Of a DNA stretch of 28,573 bases, positions 14,384-21,541 are shown piece after piece. Under the pieces are notes generated by a model. It did no database searches. It saw only the letters and a program-made list of their open reading frames with translations, and had not been told where the DNA came from. Numbering within the stretch: position 1 is the stretch's first letter; each line of letters begins with the position of its first letter. A program made the position numbers and the translations under genes. This stretch comes from Bacteroidales bacterium UBA3543 (GTDB lineage: Bacteria > Bacteroidota > Bacteroidia > Bacteroidales > UBA932), in NCBI GenBank assembly GCA_002376715.1, contig DFOK01000116.1, forward strand, positions 1 through 28,573, in the 5' to 3' direction.

Positions 14384-15970
14384 TTATTTGAATACCAATT
14401 CCCCTCCCACATAGGTGCGGATAATTTTTGTGGAGAGGATTTCGCGTTCACTGACGGTCATTATGTCTCTGTCGGTGATGATGAAGTCTGCATGTTTTCC
14501 TGGCTCGATACTCCCTTTTACATCCTCCTCAAAAGAGACTTTTGCTGCCCAACAGGTCATTGAGCGCAGAGTTTCCTCTCTTGTCAAGCCTTCATCCATA
14601 CGGAATCCCTCTTCGGGAAGATAATCGAGATTTTTGCGAAATACCGCCGCAAAGAATGTCTTGATGGGACTGACGTCCTCAATCGGAAAATCGGTGCCTG
14701 TAGGAATCCATCCGAGCCGGTCCATGAGTTGTTTGAAGTTGTAAGCGTGTTCAATCCTGTCACCCAGACGTTCTGCTGCCCAAAACATATCGGAAGTGCA
14801 ATGAGTCGGCTGTACGGAAGGTATGATTGAGAATTTCCCGAATTTATCCATATCTGCCGGATTTACCACCTGTGCATGTTCGATGCGCCATCTGCGGTCG
14901 TTTTCTCCTTTGAGAATTTCACCATACATATCGAGTGCATAGCGGTTGGCAGCATCCCCGATAGCATGGGTGGCCACCTGGAATCCATGCTCGTCAGCCC
15001 ACTGAAGGCATGAGCGGAATGTCTCGTCACCGGTGACATGTATACCGCGAGTTTTGGGAGCATCGGAATAGGGTTTGAGCAACAGCGCACCTCTGGAGCC
15101 GAGAGCTCCGTCCTGGAAGAGCTTAAGACCTGCAATGCGCAGGCGGTCGTTGCGATAGGGAGCGGTGAAGTGCTCCATATTTGCCCTTGAGGCCGATAGA
15201 TATGCATCTACACGCAATTTCAGTTGACCGTTATCGGACAGAGAGTCCAATATCAGGAGATTTCTGAGCGACTCGCCCATGGATGAGATGGAAGTCAGGC
15301 CTGCGGCGAAGCATTTTTCCTGTGCGGTAAGGATGATGTTTGCAACTTCCTGATCACTGTATTTGGGCGTGATATTTCCAAGTTGAGCTCCTGAGCCTTC
15401 CATAAAGAGGCCCGTGCCGTTGTCCTTCATTCCTGCGAGCTCAATGGCTGCCTTGTTTGCCAAAGTTGCGTGATAATCCACTCTCGTGAGGATTACCGGG
15501 ATGTCGGGGAAGGCTTCATTGAGACGGTGATATGTGGGCATTGATCTGTCATCCGTCCAGTCGTTCTGATCCCATCCTTCACCCAATATACAGGTCATAT
15601 TATGCTCCTGCTGCGCTTTTTGGAGACGTTCCACCATTTCTGCATAAGATGTGGCACCTCTCAGATTAACTTTAAGCAATGCATACCCAAGCGAAGTGAG
15701 ATGGGCGTGACAGTCATTAAAGCCCGGATAAATGGTGGCCAGACTATTCCTGAGGTTGACTACATTGTCCGATTTATAGTCAGCCTTGATATATCTTGTG
15801 GAGCCAACGGCTACAAATTTGCCGTTATGGACGGCAAATGCCTGCGCTTTGGAAAAATCCTCATCGACAGTATAGATATTGGCATTGATTACAATCAGAT
15901 CAACATGCTTTTTATGACCGCAACCGGCGAGCAAAAGGCAGATGAAAAGAGGAAGGATAATGCGTTTCAT
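14384..15970 (-). CDS. Lipoprotein amidohydrolase (Amidohydro_3 / YtcJ-like)
   Basis: A 528-residue metal-dependent amidohydrolase-superfamily protein. The ATG at 15970 gives a lipoprotein signal with lipobox LLAGC (C17); an upstream in-frame ATG at 16000 would overlap miaB and spoil the signal peptide. The metal-site pattern is present: DCHAHL with H88/H90, HAIGDAANR, EHAQVV, and TDFPIEDVSP. The C terminus has the typical GSIEPGKHADFIITDRD. YtcJ-like enzymes are poorly characterised; substrates are usually amides or formamides. It follows miaB by 11 nt and is probably co-transcribed, although the functions look unrelated. Confidence 0.93.
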   Translation of the reverse strand: MKRIILPLFICLLLAGCGHKKHVDLIVINANIYTVDEDFSKAQAFAVHNGKFVAVGSTRYIKADYKSDNVVNLRNSLATIYPGFNDCHAHLTSLGYALLKVNLRGATSYAEMVERLQKAQQEHNMTCILGEGWDQNDWTDDRSMPTYHRLNEAFPDIPVILTRVDYHATLANKAAIELAGMKDNGTGLFMEGSGAQLGNITPKYSDQEVANIILTAQEKCFAAGLTSISSMGESLRNLLILDSLSDNGQLKLRVDAYLSASRANMEHFTAPYRNDRLRIAGLKLFQDGALGSRGALLLKPYSDAPKTRGIHVTGDETFRSCLQWADEHGFQVATHAIGDAANRYALDMYGEILKGENDRRWRIEHAQVVNPADMDKFGKFSIIPSVQPTHCTSDMFWAAERLGDRIEHAYNFKQLMDRLGWIPTGTDFPIEDVSPIKTFFAAVFRKNLDYLPEEGFRMDEGLTREETLRSMTCWAAKVSFEEDVKGSIEPGKHADFIITDRDIMTVSEREILSTKIIRTYVGGELVFK

Positions 15971-15981
15971 ATAGTTGATTT

Positions 15982-17358
15982 TTAAGAAATTATCTCGCAA
16001 ATCAGAGTTGCCGAGGTGCAGGAGAGCACTTTCACTCTGACAAAGTCACCGGCTTTATGGCCGGCTGCGGGGAAGACGCAGGTCTTGTTCTGGGAGGTAC
16101 GACCCATCAGTTCCTCGTCGGAACGTTTGGAAGTTCCTTCTATCAGCACCCGGTATTCGCAACCCACCGTATATTGGTTATTACGCAGTGATATCTCATT
16201 CTGCAGGGCGATAATCTGGTTGAGACGTGCAGTCTTGACCTCGAGTGGAACATCGTCCTTGAATTGTCTTGCGGCTCTTGTCCCTGGTCTCTCTGAGTAT
16301 TGGAACATGAATGCACCGTCAAACTGCACCTCTTCCAAAAGGGAGAGGGTTTCAAGATGATCCTGCTCCGTCTCGGAACAAAATCCCGCTATCAGATCGG
16401 TTGTGATGGCGCAATCCGGAAGTATTTCGCGAATCTTATTTATGCGCTCCAGATAATTTTCACGGGTATATTTGCGGTTCATCTTCTCCAACACGGTATT
16501 GCTGCCCGATTGAACGGGAAGATGAATGTGTTTGCAGATATTGTCGTACATCGCCATAGTGTAGAGTACACTGTTGCTCATATCCTTGGGATGCGAGGTG
16601 GAGAAGCGCACTCTTACCTTCCGATCTATCAGTGCCACTTGCTCCAACAAGCGTGCAAAGTTGATCTGGCGGGAGGAGTTGTGAGGGTCCAGCCAAAGGT
16701 AGGAATCCACATTTTGTCCGAGAAGATTTATCTCCTTATAGCCGTTGGCAATGAGGGACTCCGCCTCTCTGATGATGCTTTGAGGGTCACGGCTTCGTTC
16801 CGCTCCGCGTACAAAGGGAACTATGCAGTAGGAACAGACATTATTGCAACCTCTCATAATTGAGATGAATGCACTTACGCCGTTGCGGTCCATCCTCACC
16901 GGCGAAATGTCCTCATATGTTTCCTCATGGGAGAGATGTACATTGATTTGGCCTGTACCCGTTTTTGCCGCTTCCACAAGACGGGGGAGGTCGCGGTAAG
17001 CATCCGGACCGGCAACCACATCCACCACCGGATAGTCAAACAATTGATCCTTGAGACGTTCCGCCATACATCCGATAACACCTACCACGATTTTCGGACG
17101 GCGTTTCTTTTGCAAACGAAACAGGTCCAGACGCCCGAAAACCCTCTGCTCGGCATTTTCCCTTACCGAACAAGTGTTTACAAGTATTACATCGGCATCA
17201 TCCATCTTCTCGCAAAGTGAATAACCGGCATCCTGCATCACGGAGAGTACCACCTCGCTATCGTTGACATTCATCTGGCAACCATAGGTCTCGATGTACA
17301 ACTGTGGCTTTGCAGGGTCGGTTATCGGTTTGACGGAATGAAATTTGCTAGCTCTCAT
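15982..17358 (-). CDS. miaB: tRNA-2-methylthio-N6-dimethylallyladenosine synthase
   Basis: A 458-residue radical SAM methylthiotransferase that converts i6A37 to ms2i6A37 in tRNAs. The N-terminal UPF0004 domain supplies cysteines C27 (YGCQMN), C63 (NTCSVRENAEQR) and C97 (GCMAE) for the auxiliary cluster. The radical SAM cluster motif is RGCNNVCSYC with C171, C175 and C178. A C-terminal TRAM-like domain follows residue about 395. NTCSVRENAEQ favours MiaB over MtaB or RimO. The gene starts from a promoter immediately upstream (17393-17400) with a short leader. Confidence 0.97.
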   Translation of the reverse strand: MRASKFHSVKPITDPAKPQLYIETYGCQMNVNDSEVVLSVMQDAGYSLCEKMDDADVILVNTCSVRENAEQRVFGRLDLFRLQKKRRPKIVVGVIGCMAERLKDQLFDYPVVDVVAGPDAYRDLPRLVEAAKTGTGQINVHLSHEETYEDISPVRMDRNGVSAFISIMRGCNNVCSYCIVPFVRGAERSRDPQSIIREAESLIANGYKEINLLGQNVDSYLWLDPHNSSRQINFARLLEQVALIDRKVRVRFSTSHPKDMSNSVLYTMAMYDNICKHIHLPVQSGSNTVLEKMNRKYTRENYLERINKIREILPDCAITTDLIAGFCSETEQDHLETLSLLEEVQFDGAFMFQYSERPGTRAARQFKDDVPLEVKTARLNQIIALQNEISLRNNQYTVGCEYRVLIEGTSKRSDEELMGRTSQNKTCVFPAAGHKAGDFVRVKVLSCTSATLICEIIS

Positions 17359-17392
17359 GTCTGATTATTGGTGCAATGGGGATTTTCCATTA

Positions 17393-17400
17393 CAAAGATA
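17393..17400 (-). promoter_or_regulatory. -7 box of the miaB promoter
   Basis: On the minus strand this reads TATCTTTG, an exact TAnnTTTG match, 34 nt upstream of the miaB ATG. The -33 region is only a weak TTTTC near 17420. It faces the divergent box at 17410-17417. Confidence 0.6.
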
Positions 17401-17409
17401 AGTTTTTTA

Positions 17410-17417
17410 TATCTTTG
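17410..17417 (+). promoter_or_regulatory. -7 box of the LEA14-like/SPOR gene pair
   Basis: An exact TATCTTTG on the plus strand, 19 nt before the ATG at 17437. The -33 region near 17383-17387 is T-rich (TTTTC) but not canonical. It supports the ATG at 17437 over the upstream ATG at 17368, which lies before the promoter. Confidence 0.6.
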
Positions 17418-17436
17418 CGAAAATAAAAGGGCTGAT

Positions 17437-17955
17437 ATGAGATACATATTATTGCGTAACATACTGCTTTTACTCTCAACCTGGCTGCTGTTTACCGGCT
17501 GCCGGGACTATAAAAAGCTTGAGTTCAAATCATATGAAATAGAAAAAATCGACAACATCTCATTTGGAAAAGGAAGTGTCAGCGCTACTCTCACCCTTAT
17601 AATTGAAGTAGCCAACCCAACTCCTACCACCTTTACCGCAAAAGACCTTGAGGCCACAATATACAGCGGCAACGGCCAACCATTCGCACTACTGGCATCC
17701 GAAGATAATATTATCATTCCCGCTCATAGCGAGGATTTTTTAAAATGGGAGATCGCTACGGAACTGCTCAATCCTCTCTCAGTTCTTGTCTCAGGCGGTT
17801 TTTCAGCTGAAAATGTCGATGTTGAAAATATGACGGTGGACTACCATATAGTATTTTCCGGAGGAATCAGAAAAAAATTCACAGGTAAAGGAGTCGTACT
17901 CGGCGACTTGATACGTGCCTTCAAACCCACTTCACCTGACTCACAATACAAATGA
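17437..17955 (+). CDS. LEA14-like (LEA_2 / WHy-type) lipoprotein
   Basis: A 172-residue predicted lipoprotein with lipobox LFTGC. The mature part reads as a single beta-sandwich of the LEA type 2 kind: VSATLTLIIEVANPTPTTFTAKDLEATIY is the hallmark N-P-turn strand pattern, followed by IIPAHSEDFLKWEI and MTVDYHIVFSGGIRKKFTGKG. Such domains occur in bacterial envelope proteins of largely unknown role. The start at 17437 is fixed by the promoter box just upstream and by the signal peptide. The next gene begins 7 nt downstream, so the two form a bicistronic unit. Confidence 0.85.
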   Translation: MRYILLRNILLLLSTWLLFTGCRDYKKLEFKSYEIEKIDNISFGKGSVSATLTLIIEVANPTPTTFTAKDLEATIYSGNGQPFALLASEDNIIIPAHSEDFLKWEIATELLNPLSVLVSGGFSAENVDVENMTVDYHIVFSGGIRKKFTGKGVVLGDLIRAFKPTSPDSQYK

Positions 17956-17962
17956 ACTCCTT

Positions 17963-18496
17963 ATGAAAAAAATAATTTCCACACTGGCAATACTCCTCTG
18001 CATCTCATCGAGCAATCTATGGGCGCAGAATCAATTTATCCCACAAGACACCACCATCAATGTCAGATCGGAAATAGAGATTGACACCCTGCTTGCAGGC
18101 AAACAGATATTCTTACTGCTCAACGAGTCCTCTCCCGGTGGAGGAACTGCTGTCATAAGACAATCCGGTACCCTGCGCTATGCACTTCTGAACCATATCA
18201 ACACTAACTCCGAGCGCAAGATTACCGGCTATCGCATCAGAATTTATTTTGATAACAGCCAGAACGCCAGAGTACGCTCCGAGGCCATAGCCAACCAGTT
18301 TGTAAGGGAATTTCCCCATATAAGGGTATACCTCAGTCACGTCAATCCCTATTTCAAGGTAACAGTGGGTGACTTCCGCACCAAATATGAGGCACAACGA
18401 TTTGCAGCTCAAATAAGCGGCAGATATCCTTCAGTATTTATAGTAAGAGAGCAGATCGGATATCCTAACGTCTCCACCAGCGATATTTCTCTTTGA
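17963..18496 (+). CDS. Secreted SPOR-domain protein
   Basis: A 177-residue exported protein. The ATG at 17963 gives a signal peptide ending NLWAQ. The C-terminal ~80 residues form a SPOR-like domain: GYRIRIYFDNSQNARVRSEA, then YFKVTVGDFRTKYEAQRFAAQI and SVFIVREQI. SPOR domains bind denuded glycan strands of septal peptidoglycan, so a division-site or cell-wall role is likely. The upstream part of the mature protein is short and has no recognised domain. Its 3' end overlaps the convergent glsB-like gene by 32 nt. Confidence 0.88.
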   Translation: MKKIISTLAILLCISSSNLWAQNQFIPQDTTINVRSEIEIDTLLAGKQIFLLLNESSPGGGTAVIRQSGTLRYALLNHINTNSERKITGYRIRIYFDNSQNARVRSEAIANQFVREFPHIRVYLSHVNPYFKVTVGDFRTKYEAQRFAAQISGRYPSVFIVREQIGYPNVSTSDISL

Positions 18497-19424
18497 TTTT
18501 ATCCCGGAGCAACCTTAGCGATGCAATATGGCGCTCAATCTTCTCGGGATAAATATCTTCAATCTTCATCAGAATGCCGGTTTCCTCCACTCCCCCGAAA
18601 TCTTTATTAATAGAAGTACCGAATACGCGCATGCTCGGTGAAAGACTCATATAGGAGTTGATGAGTGGAGGTATCATCTCACCCATCTCCTTGAGGCGTG
18701 CTACGAGTTCTCTGTAAGCCTCTTTGTACTCCATCCCTTCAAAAAGAGAGGCGTAGTAAGGATTGGATGCATCGGTGTCGAGAGGTTCTATGGGAGTTAC
18801 CAGTGACTCCTTGTCGGGGAAAAAATGGTTGAGGAAATAGAGCAGGATGTTACGAGCCTTAACATTATAAGTGGAATACATCGTCACTTTGCCGAAAAAA
18901 TAGCGGTGGGTATCATACTTTACAGTAAGTGCCCCAAGACCATCCCAAAGATTATCCAGTGCAAAGATTCCCTTGCGTTTGAGATTGAGACGATGGTATA
19001 GCGGCTGTACGAAAGAGCGCCCCAGCTCCATGGTATAGGGCAGCACATCCTTTACAAAGCGTTTGGAAAAATTAAAAAGTTCACTTGTGGCCATCTTGGC
19101 GGGATCCAGGCCACCCGAACAATCTATATAGCGGTAACCGCCAAGGACCTCCATCTGGTCAGGATCCCAAACTATTAACTGCCTGTAGGGATTTTCAGGG
19201 TCAGTGTCATACTCATCGATATCCACATCCTTGCCGGTGCCACCGCCGGCACTACGAAAAGAGATTTCACGCAGACGACCGATTTCTCGCATGATATTGG
19301 GAGAATCCGCTGCTGTTACGTCATAGAGCATATTACCGCCCCTGTTGGTATCTCTAATGTATTTGTCCGGAGTAAGTTCGTCAATTATCAGTTTACGATC
19401 CACCGGTTGAATTATTGGCTTCAT
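18465..19424 (-). CDS. glsB: GNAT-fold N-acyltransferase, GlsB-like (glycine lipid synthesis)
   Basis: A 319-residue acyltransferase of the OlsB / hemolysin-like GNAT family. The motif SFRSAGGGTGKDVDIDEYD (around residues 55-73) and QLIVWDPDQMEVLGGYRYI are the family hallmark in Bacteroidales. In Bacteroides thetaiotaomicron the neighbouring glsB and glsA genes make N-acyl- and N,O-diacyl-glycine lipids; GlsB does the N-acylation. Here the gene overlaps the 3' end of the glsA-like gene by 32 nt on the same strand, so the two are translationally coupled. The gene symbol is by homology of family and pairing, not by demonstrated function. Confidence 0.85.
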   Translation of the reverse strand: MKPIIQPVDRKLIIDELTPDKYIRDTNRGGNMLYDVTAADSPNIMREIGRLREISFRSAGGGTGKDVDIDEYDTDPENPYRQLIVWDPDQMEVLGGYRYIDCSGGLDPAKMATSELFNFSKRFVKDVLPYTMELGRSFVQPLYHRLNLKRKGIFALDNLWDGLGALTVKYDTHRYFFGKVTMYSTYNVKARNILLYFLNHFFPDKESLVTPIEPLDTDASNPYYASLFEGMEYKEAYRELVARLKEMGEMIPPLINSYMSLSPSMRVFGTSINKDFGGVEETGILMKIEDIYPEKIERHIASLRLLRDKIKEKYRWWRR

Positions 19425-20226
19425 AGGCTTTTTCTCTTATGATGTCAGTCCATTCTCGCAGCGATTTATCCGGAGTGATGCTCCCGATGGGTATCGGATC
19501 TCCAAACCAGATTTCAAAACTGCTATTTTTCTGTTTGAATAATTCGTGTGGAAGGAAAAGCATCTCGATGTTGAATTTGATACCGAGAAACTTTCTGATC
19601 TTTGCCAGAGTGTAAAAGAAATTGGAATTTCGTCCCGAAAAAAATATCGGTACAATATCTCGTTTGTGGGCAACGGCCTTTTTAAGGAAATTGGTCTGCC
19701 ACTGGGTGTCTGTAATTTTTCCTTTGATTTTCCTGGAGCAGAGTCCTGCGGGGAAATAGAGTATCTGAGATTCTGATGAATAAGTATCGTTGATCATCTG
19801 TGCATATTCACGGCTCATCTTTCCTACTTTGTTTACAGGAATAAAAAGCGACTCGAAAGGCTTGACATGCATCAAAAAGTCATTTACAACAAATTTGATG
19901 TCGGGGAAGATTTTGCCGATAAGAGCAATCAACACCGAACCGTCCAGTCCGCCCAAAGGGTGGTTGGAGACAAAGATATATCTGCCTGACGGATCGATCT
20001 TATCCATTCCATGAGGCGTGTAGGTGATACCCAGATGTGCAAGTGCGTGCGTAGCAAACTCAACTCCTTCATAATCTGCATATAGGGCAAGAATCTCGTT
20101 GATCTCATCCTGATGAACAAGTTTCTTAATCCGGTTGATTACGAACCTGGGAAGTTTTTTCGCCAACGACGGACTTTTAGCAGCAATTACCTGCTTTACA
20201 TCAATCTTTAAAGGTGTCTGACTCAT
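19393..20226 (-). CDS. glsA: Lysophospholipid acyltransferase-fold O-acyltransferase, GlsA-like
   Basis: A 277-residue PlsC-like acyltransferase. The ATG at 20226 (MSQTPLKIDVKQVIAAKSP) is the natural start; upstream frame extends through the promoter. The catalytic motif is NHPLGGLDG with H89 and D95, a spacing of five residues between His and Asp instead of the four in standard HX4D; similar HPxGxLDG variants are known in OlsA/hemolysin-type enzymes. A second motif, FIPVNKVGKMSREY, and the FPAGLCSRKIKGKITD segment follow. In glycine lipid synthesis GlsA adds the second, ester-linked acyl chain. It is directly coupled to glsB downstream. Confidence 0.85.
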   Translation of the reverse strand: MSQTPLKIDVKQVIAAKSPSLAKKLPRFVINRIKKLVHQDEINEILALYADYEGVEFATHALAHLGITYTPHGMDKIDPSGRYIFVSNHPLGGLDGSVLIALIGKIFPDIKFVVNDFLMHVKPFESLFIPVNKVGKMSREYAQMINDTYSSESQILYFPAGLCSRKIKGKITDTQWQTNFLKKAVAHKRDIVPIFFSGRNSNFFYTLAKIRKFLGIKFNIEMLFLPHELFKQKNSSFEIWFGDPIPIGSITPDKSLREWTDIIREKAYEANNSTGGS

Positions 20227-20243
20227 CGTTTCACTTTGATGCA

Positions 20244-20275
20244 CAAATATAGACAAAAATGGAAACACAGACAAT
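20244..20275 (-). promoter_or_regulatory. Promoter of the glsA-glsB operon
   Basis: On the minus strand TATATTTG (20251 to 20244) is an exact -7 box and ATTG (20275-20272), 20 nt upstream, is a one-mismatch -33 box. Transcription would start near 20240, 14 nt before the ATG at 20226. Confidence 0.6.
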
Positions 20276-20280
20276 AAAAC

Positions 20281-20307
20281 AAGCAGCGGCCTTTCGGCCG
20301 CCACTTG
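20281..20307 (-). terminator. Terminator of the SusCD-TlpA operon
   Basis: Read on the minus strand, a GC-rich hairpin GCGGCC-GAAA-GGCCGC with imperfectly paired flanks (AAGTG / TGCTT) runs into TTTTATTG. It lies about 50 nt after the tlpA-like stop codon and just upstream of the glsA promoter, so it separates the two minus-strand operons. Confidence 0.75.
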
Positions 20308-20357
20308 AGAAAGAGAAATATTTTATCTACTGAAAAGTCTTGTTTATCATTTCTACC

Positions 20358-21536
20358 TCAGTCCAGCAATTCTTGCAGTTTTGCCTCAATCTCTTCATGA
20401 GTAAGATTGCCAATTACCCTGCCATCCTTGTCAAGAAGGAAATAACTGGGAATAAAATGTACCGCATAACTGCTGATGACTCTTGCCGAACTGTTTTCCA
20501 CAGGAAATTCGTCAATCACATGTACCCATGGAGTCTGGTCTTCATCTATAGCCTTTACCCACTTATCATAACTTGTATCATTTGATACCCCTATAATCTC
20601 AAAACCTTTGTCGTGGTACTTTTTGTAGAGCTCTTTTAAGGCCGGCATACCGGCCCTGCAAGGCACACACCAGGAGGCCCAGAAATCAACCAGGACATAT
20701 TGGCCTCGTAGTGAAGATAGTGTCACATCATTGCCATCTATGTCTTTCAGAGTAAAATCAGGAGCAAGAGCCCCTGGTTGTACTGCCCTCAATGCCTCAA
20801 TCTCTTCCCTCAGATCTTTTGCAAGGTATGACTTACGCACTCGTTCAGAGAATTTAGCAAAAGCCTCTTCCTTCTCCTCAAGGGTTGTAGATGAAGAGGT
20901 ATATATGTTATAGATTTCAATAGCAGCTTCAACATCAGGATTTGTTAAGCAATATGCTAAAATGGCATCTTTTTGAGCATTAAAATATTCCTCCCTTAAC
21001 TCTTTCCCATATTTATGCTCGATTTCTGTTCTCATCCGAGTATAGCTATCATAATCTTTGAAGGCTAGCTTGTCAGCCTCTTTTACTGCCTTAACATATT
21101 CTGCATATTTTTCTCCTTCGTCAATCGCCGAAAGCAATTCAACCATTCTCAGGGTAAAATCATTATTGGTGCCTCCAGAAACATTGGGGTCGGAAAAATA
21201 TTTGCCATATTGTCCTTGATCAATGATGCCCTCCAGTTCGGGAGCAAACAGAATTACTGAATTTTCTACATAAAACCGCCCTATGATAGGGGGCTCATTC
21301 TGCGGTATGACTGAAATCGAACCGCGTACAGGCTCTGCTACATTGCCATTGAACTCAAAAGCACCCGCAGTCATCACAACTGTATCACTTACCTTTGTCT
21401 CATCAAGAGGATTGAGATAAGAGAGAACAGCTATTCCATCATAGTCACCGCAATTGCCTTTGATTGTAAAGCCCGGCTGATTTGAGCAAGCAACAAGTGT
21501 TAGTGCTATAATTGCACATATTATCGTTTGTTTCAT
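20358..21536 (-). CDS. TlpA-like thioredoxin-fold lipoprotein with N-terminal DUF4369-like domain
   Basis: A 392-residue predicted lipoprotein (lipobox LVACS). Residues about 20-120 are beta-rich and resemble DUF4369 (FTIKGNCGDYDGIAVLSYL). A charged helical middle follows (about 125-250). A TlpA/AhpC-type thioredoxin domain covers about 255-392, with WASWCVPCRAGMPAL containing the redox pair C290/C293, preceded by APDFTLKDIDGNDVTLSSLRGQYVLVDFW and followed by the cis-Pro region FIPSYFLLDKDGRVIG. It likely works as an envelope thiol-disulfide oxidoreductase. It is the last gene of the SusC-SusD operon, 5 nt after the preceding stop, which ties its redox work to that importer. Confidence 0.93.
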   Translation of the reverse strand: MKQTIICAIIALTLVACSNQPGFTIKGNCGDYDGIAVLSYLNPLDETKVSDTVVMTAGAFEFNGNVAEPVRGSISVIPQNEPPIIGRFYVENSVILFAPELEGIIDQGQYGKYFSDPNVSGGTNNDFTLRMVELLSAIDEGEKYAEYVKAVKEADKLAFKDYDSYTRMRTEIEHKYGKELREEYFNAQKDAILAYCLTNPDVEAAIEIYNIYTSSSTTLEEKEEAFAKFSERVRKSYLAKDLREEIEALRAVQPGALAPDFTLKDIDGNDVTLSSLRGQYVLVDFWASWCVPCRAGMPALKELYKKYHDKGFEIIGVSNDTSYDKWVKAIDEDQTPWVHVIDEFPVENSSARVISSYAVHFIPSYFLLDKDGRVIGNLTHEEIEAKLQELLD

Positions 21537-21541
21537 ATCTG

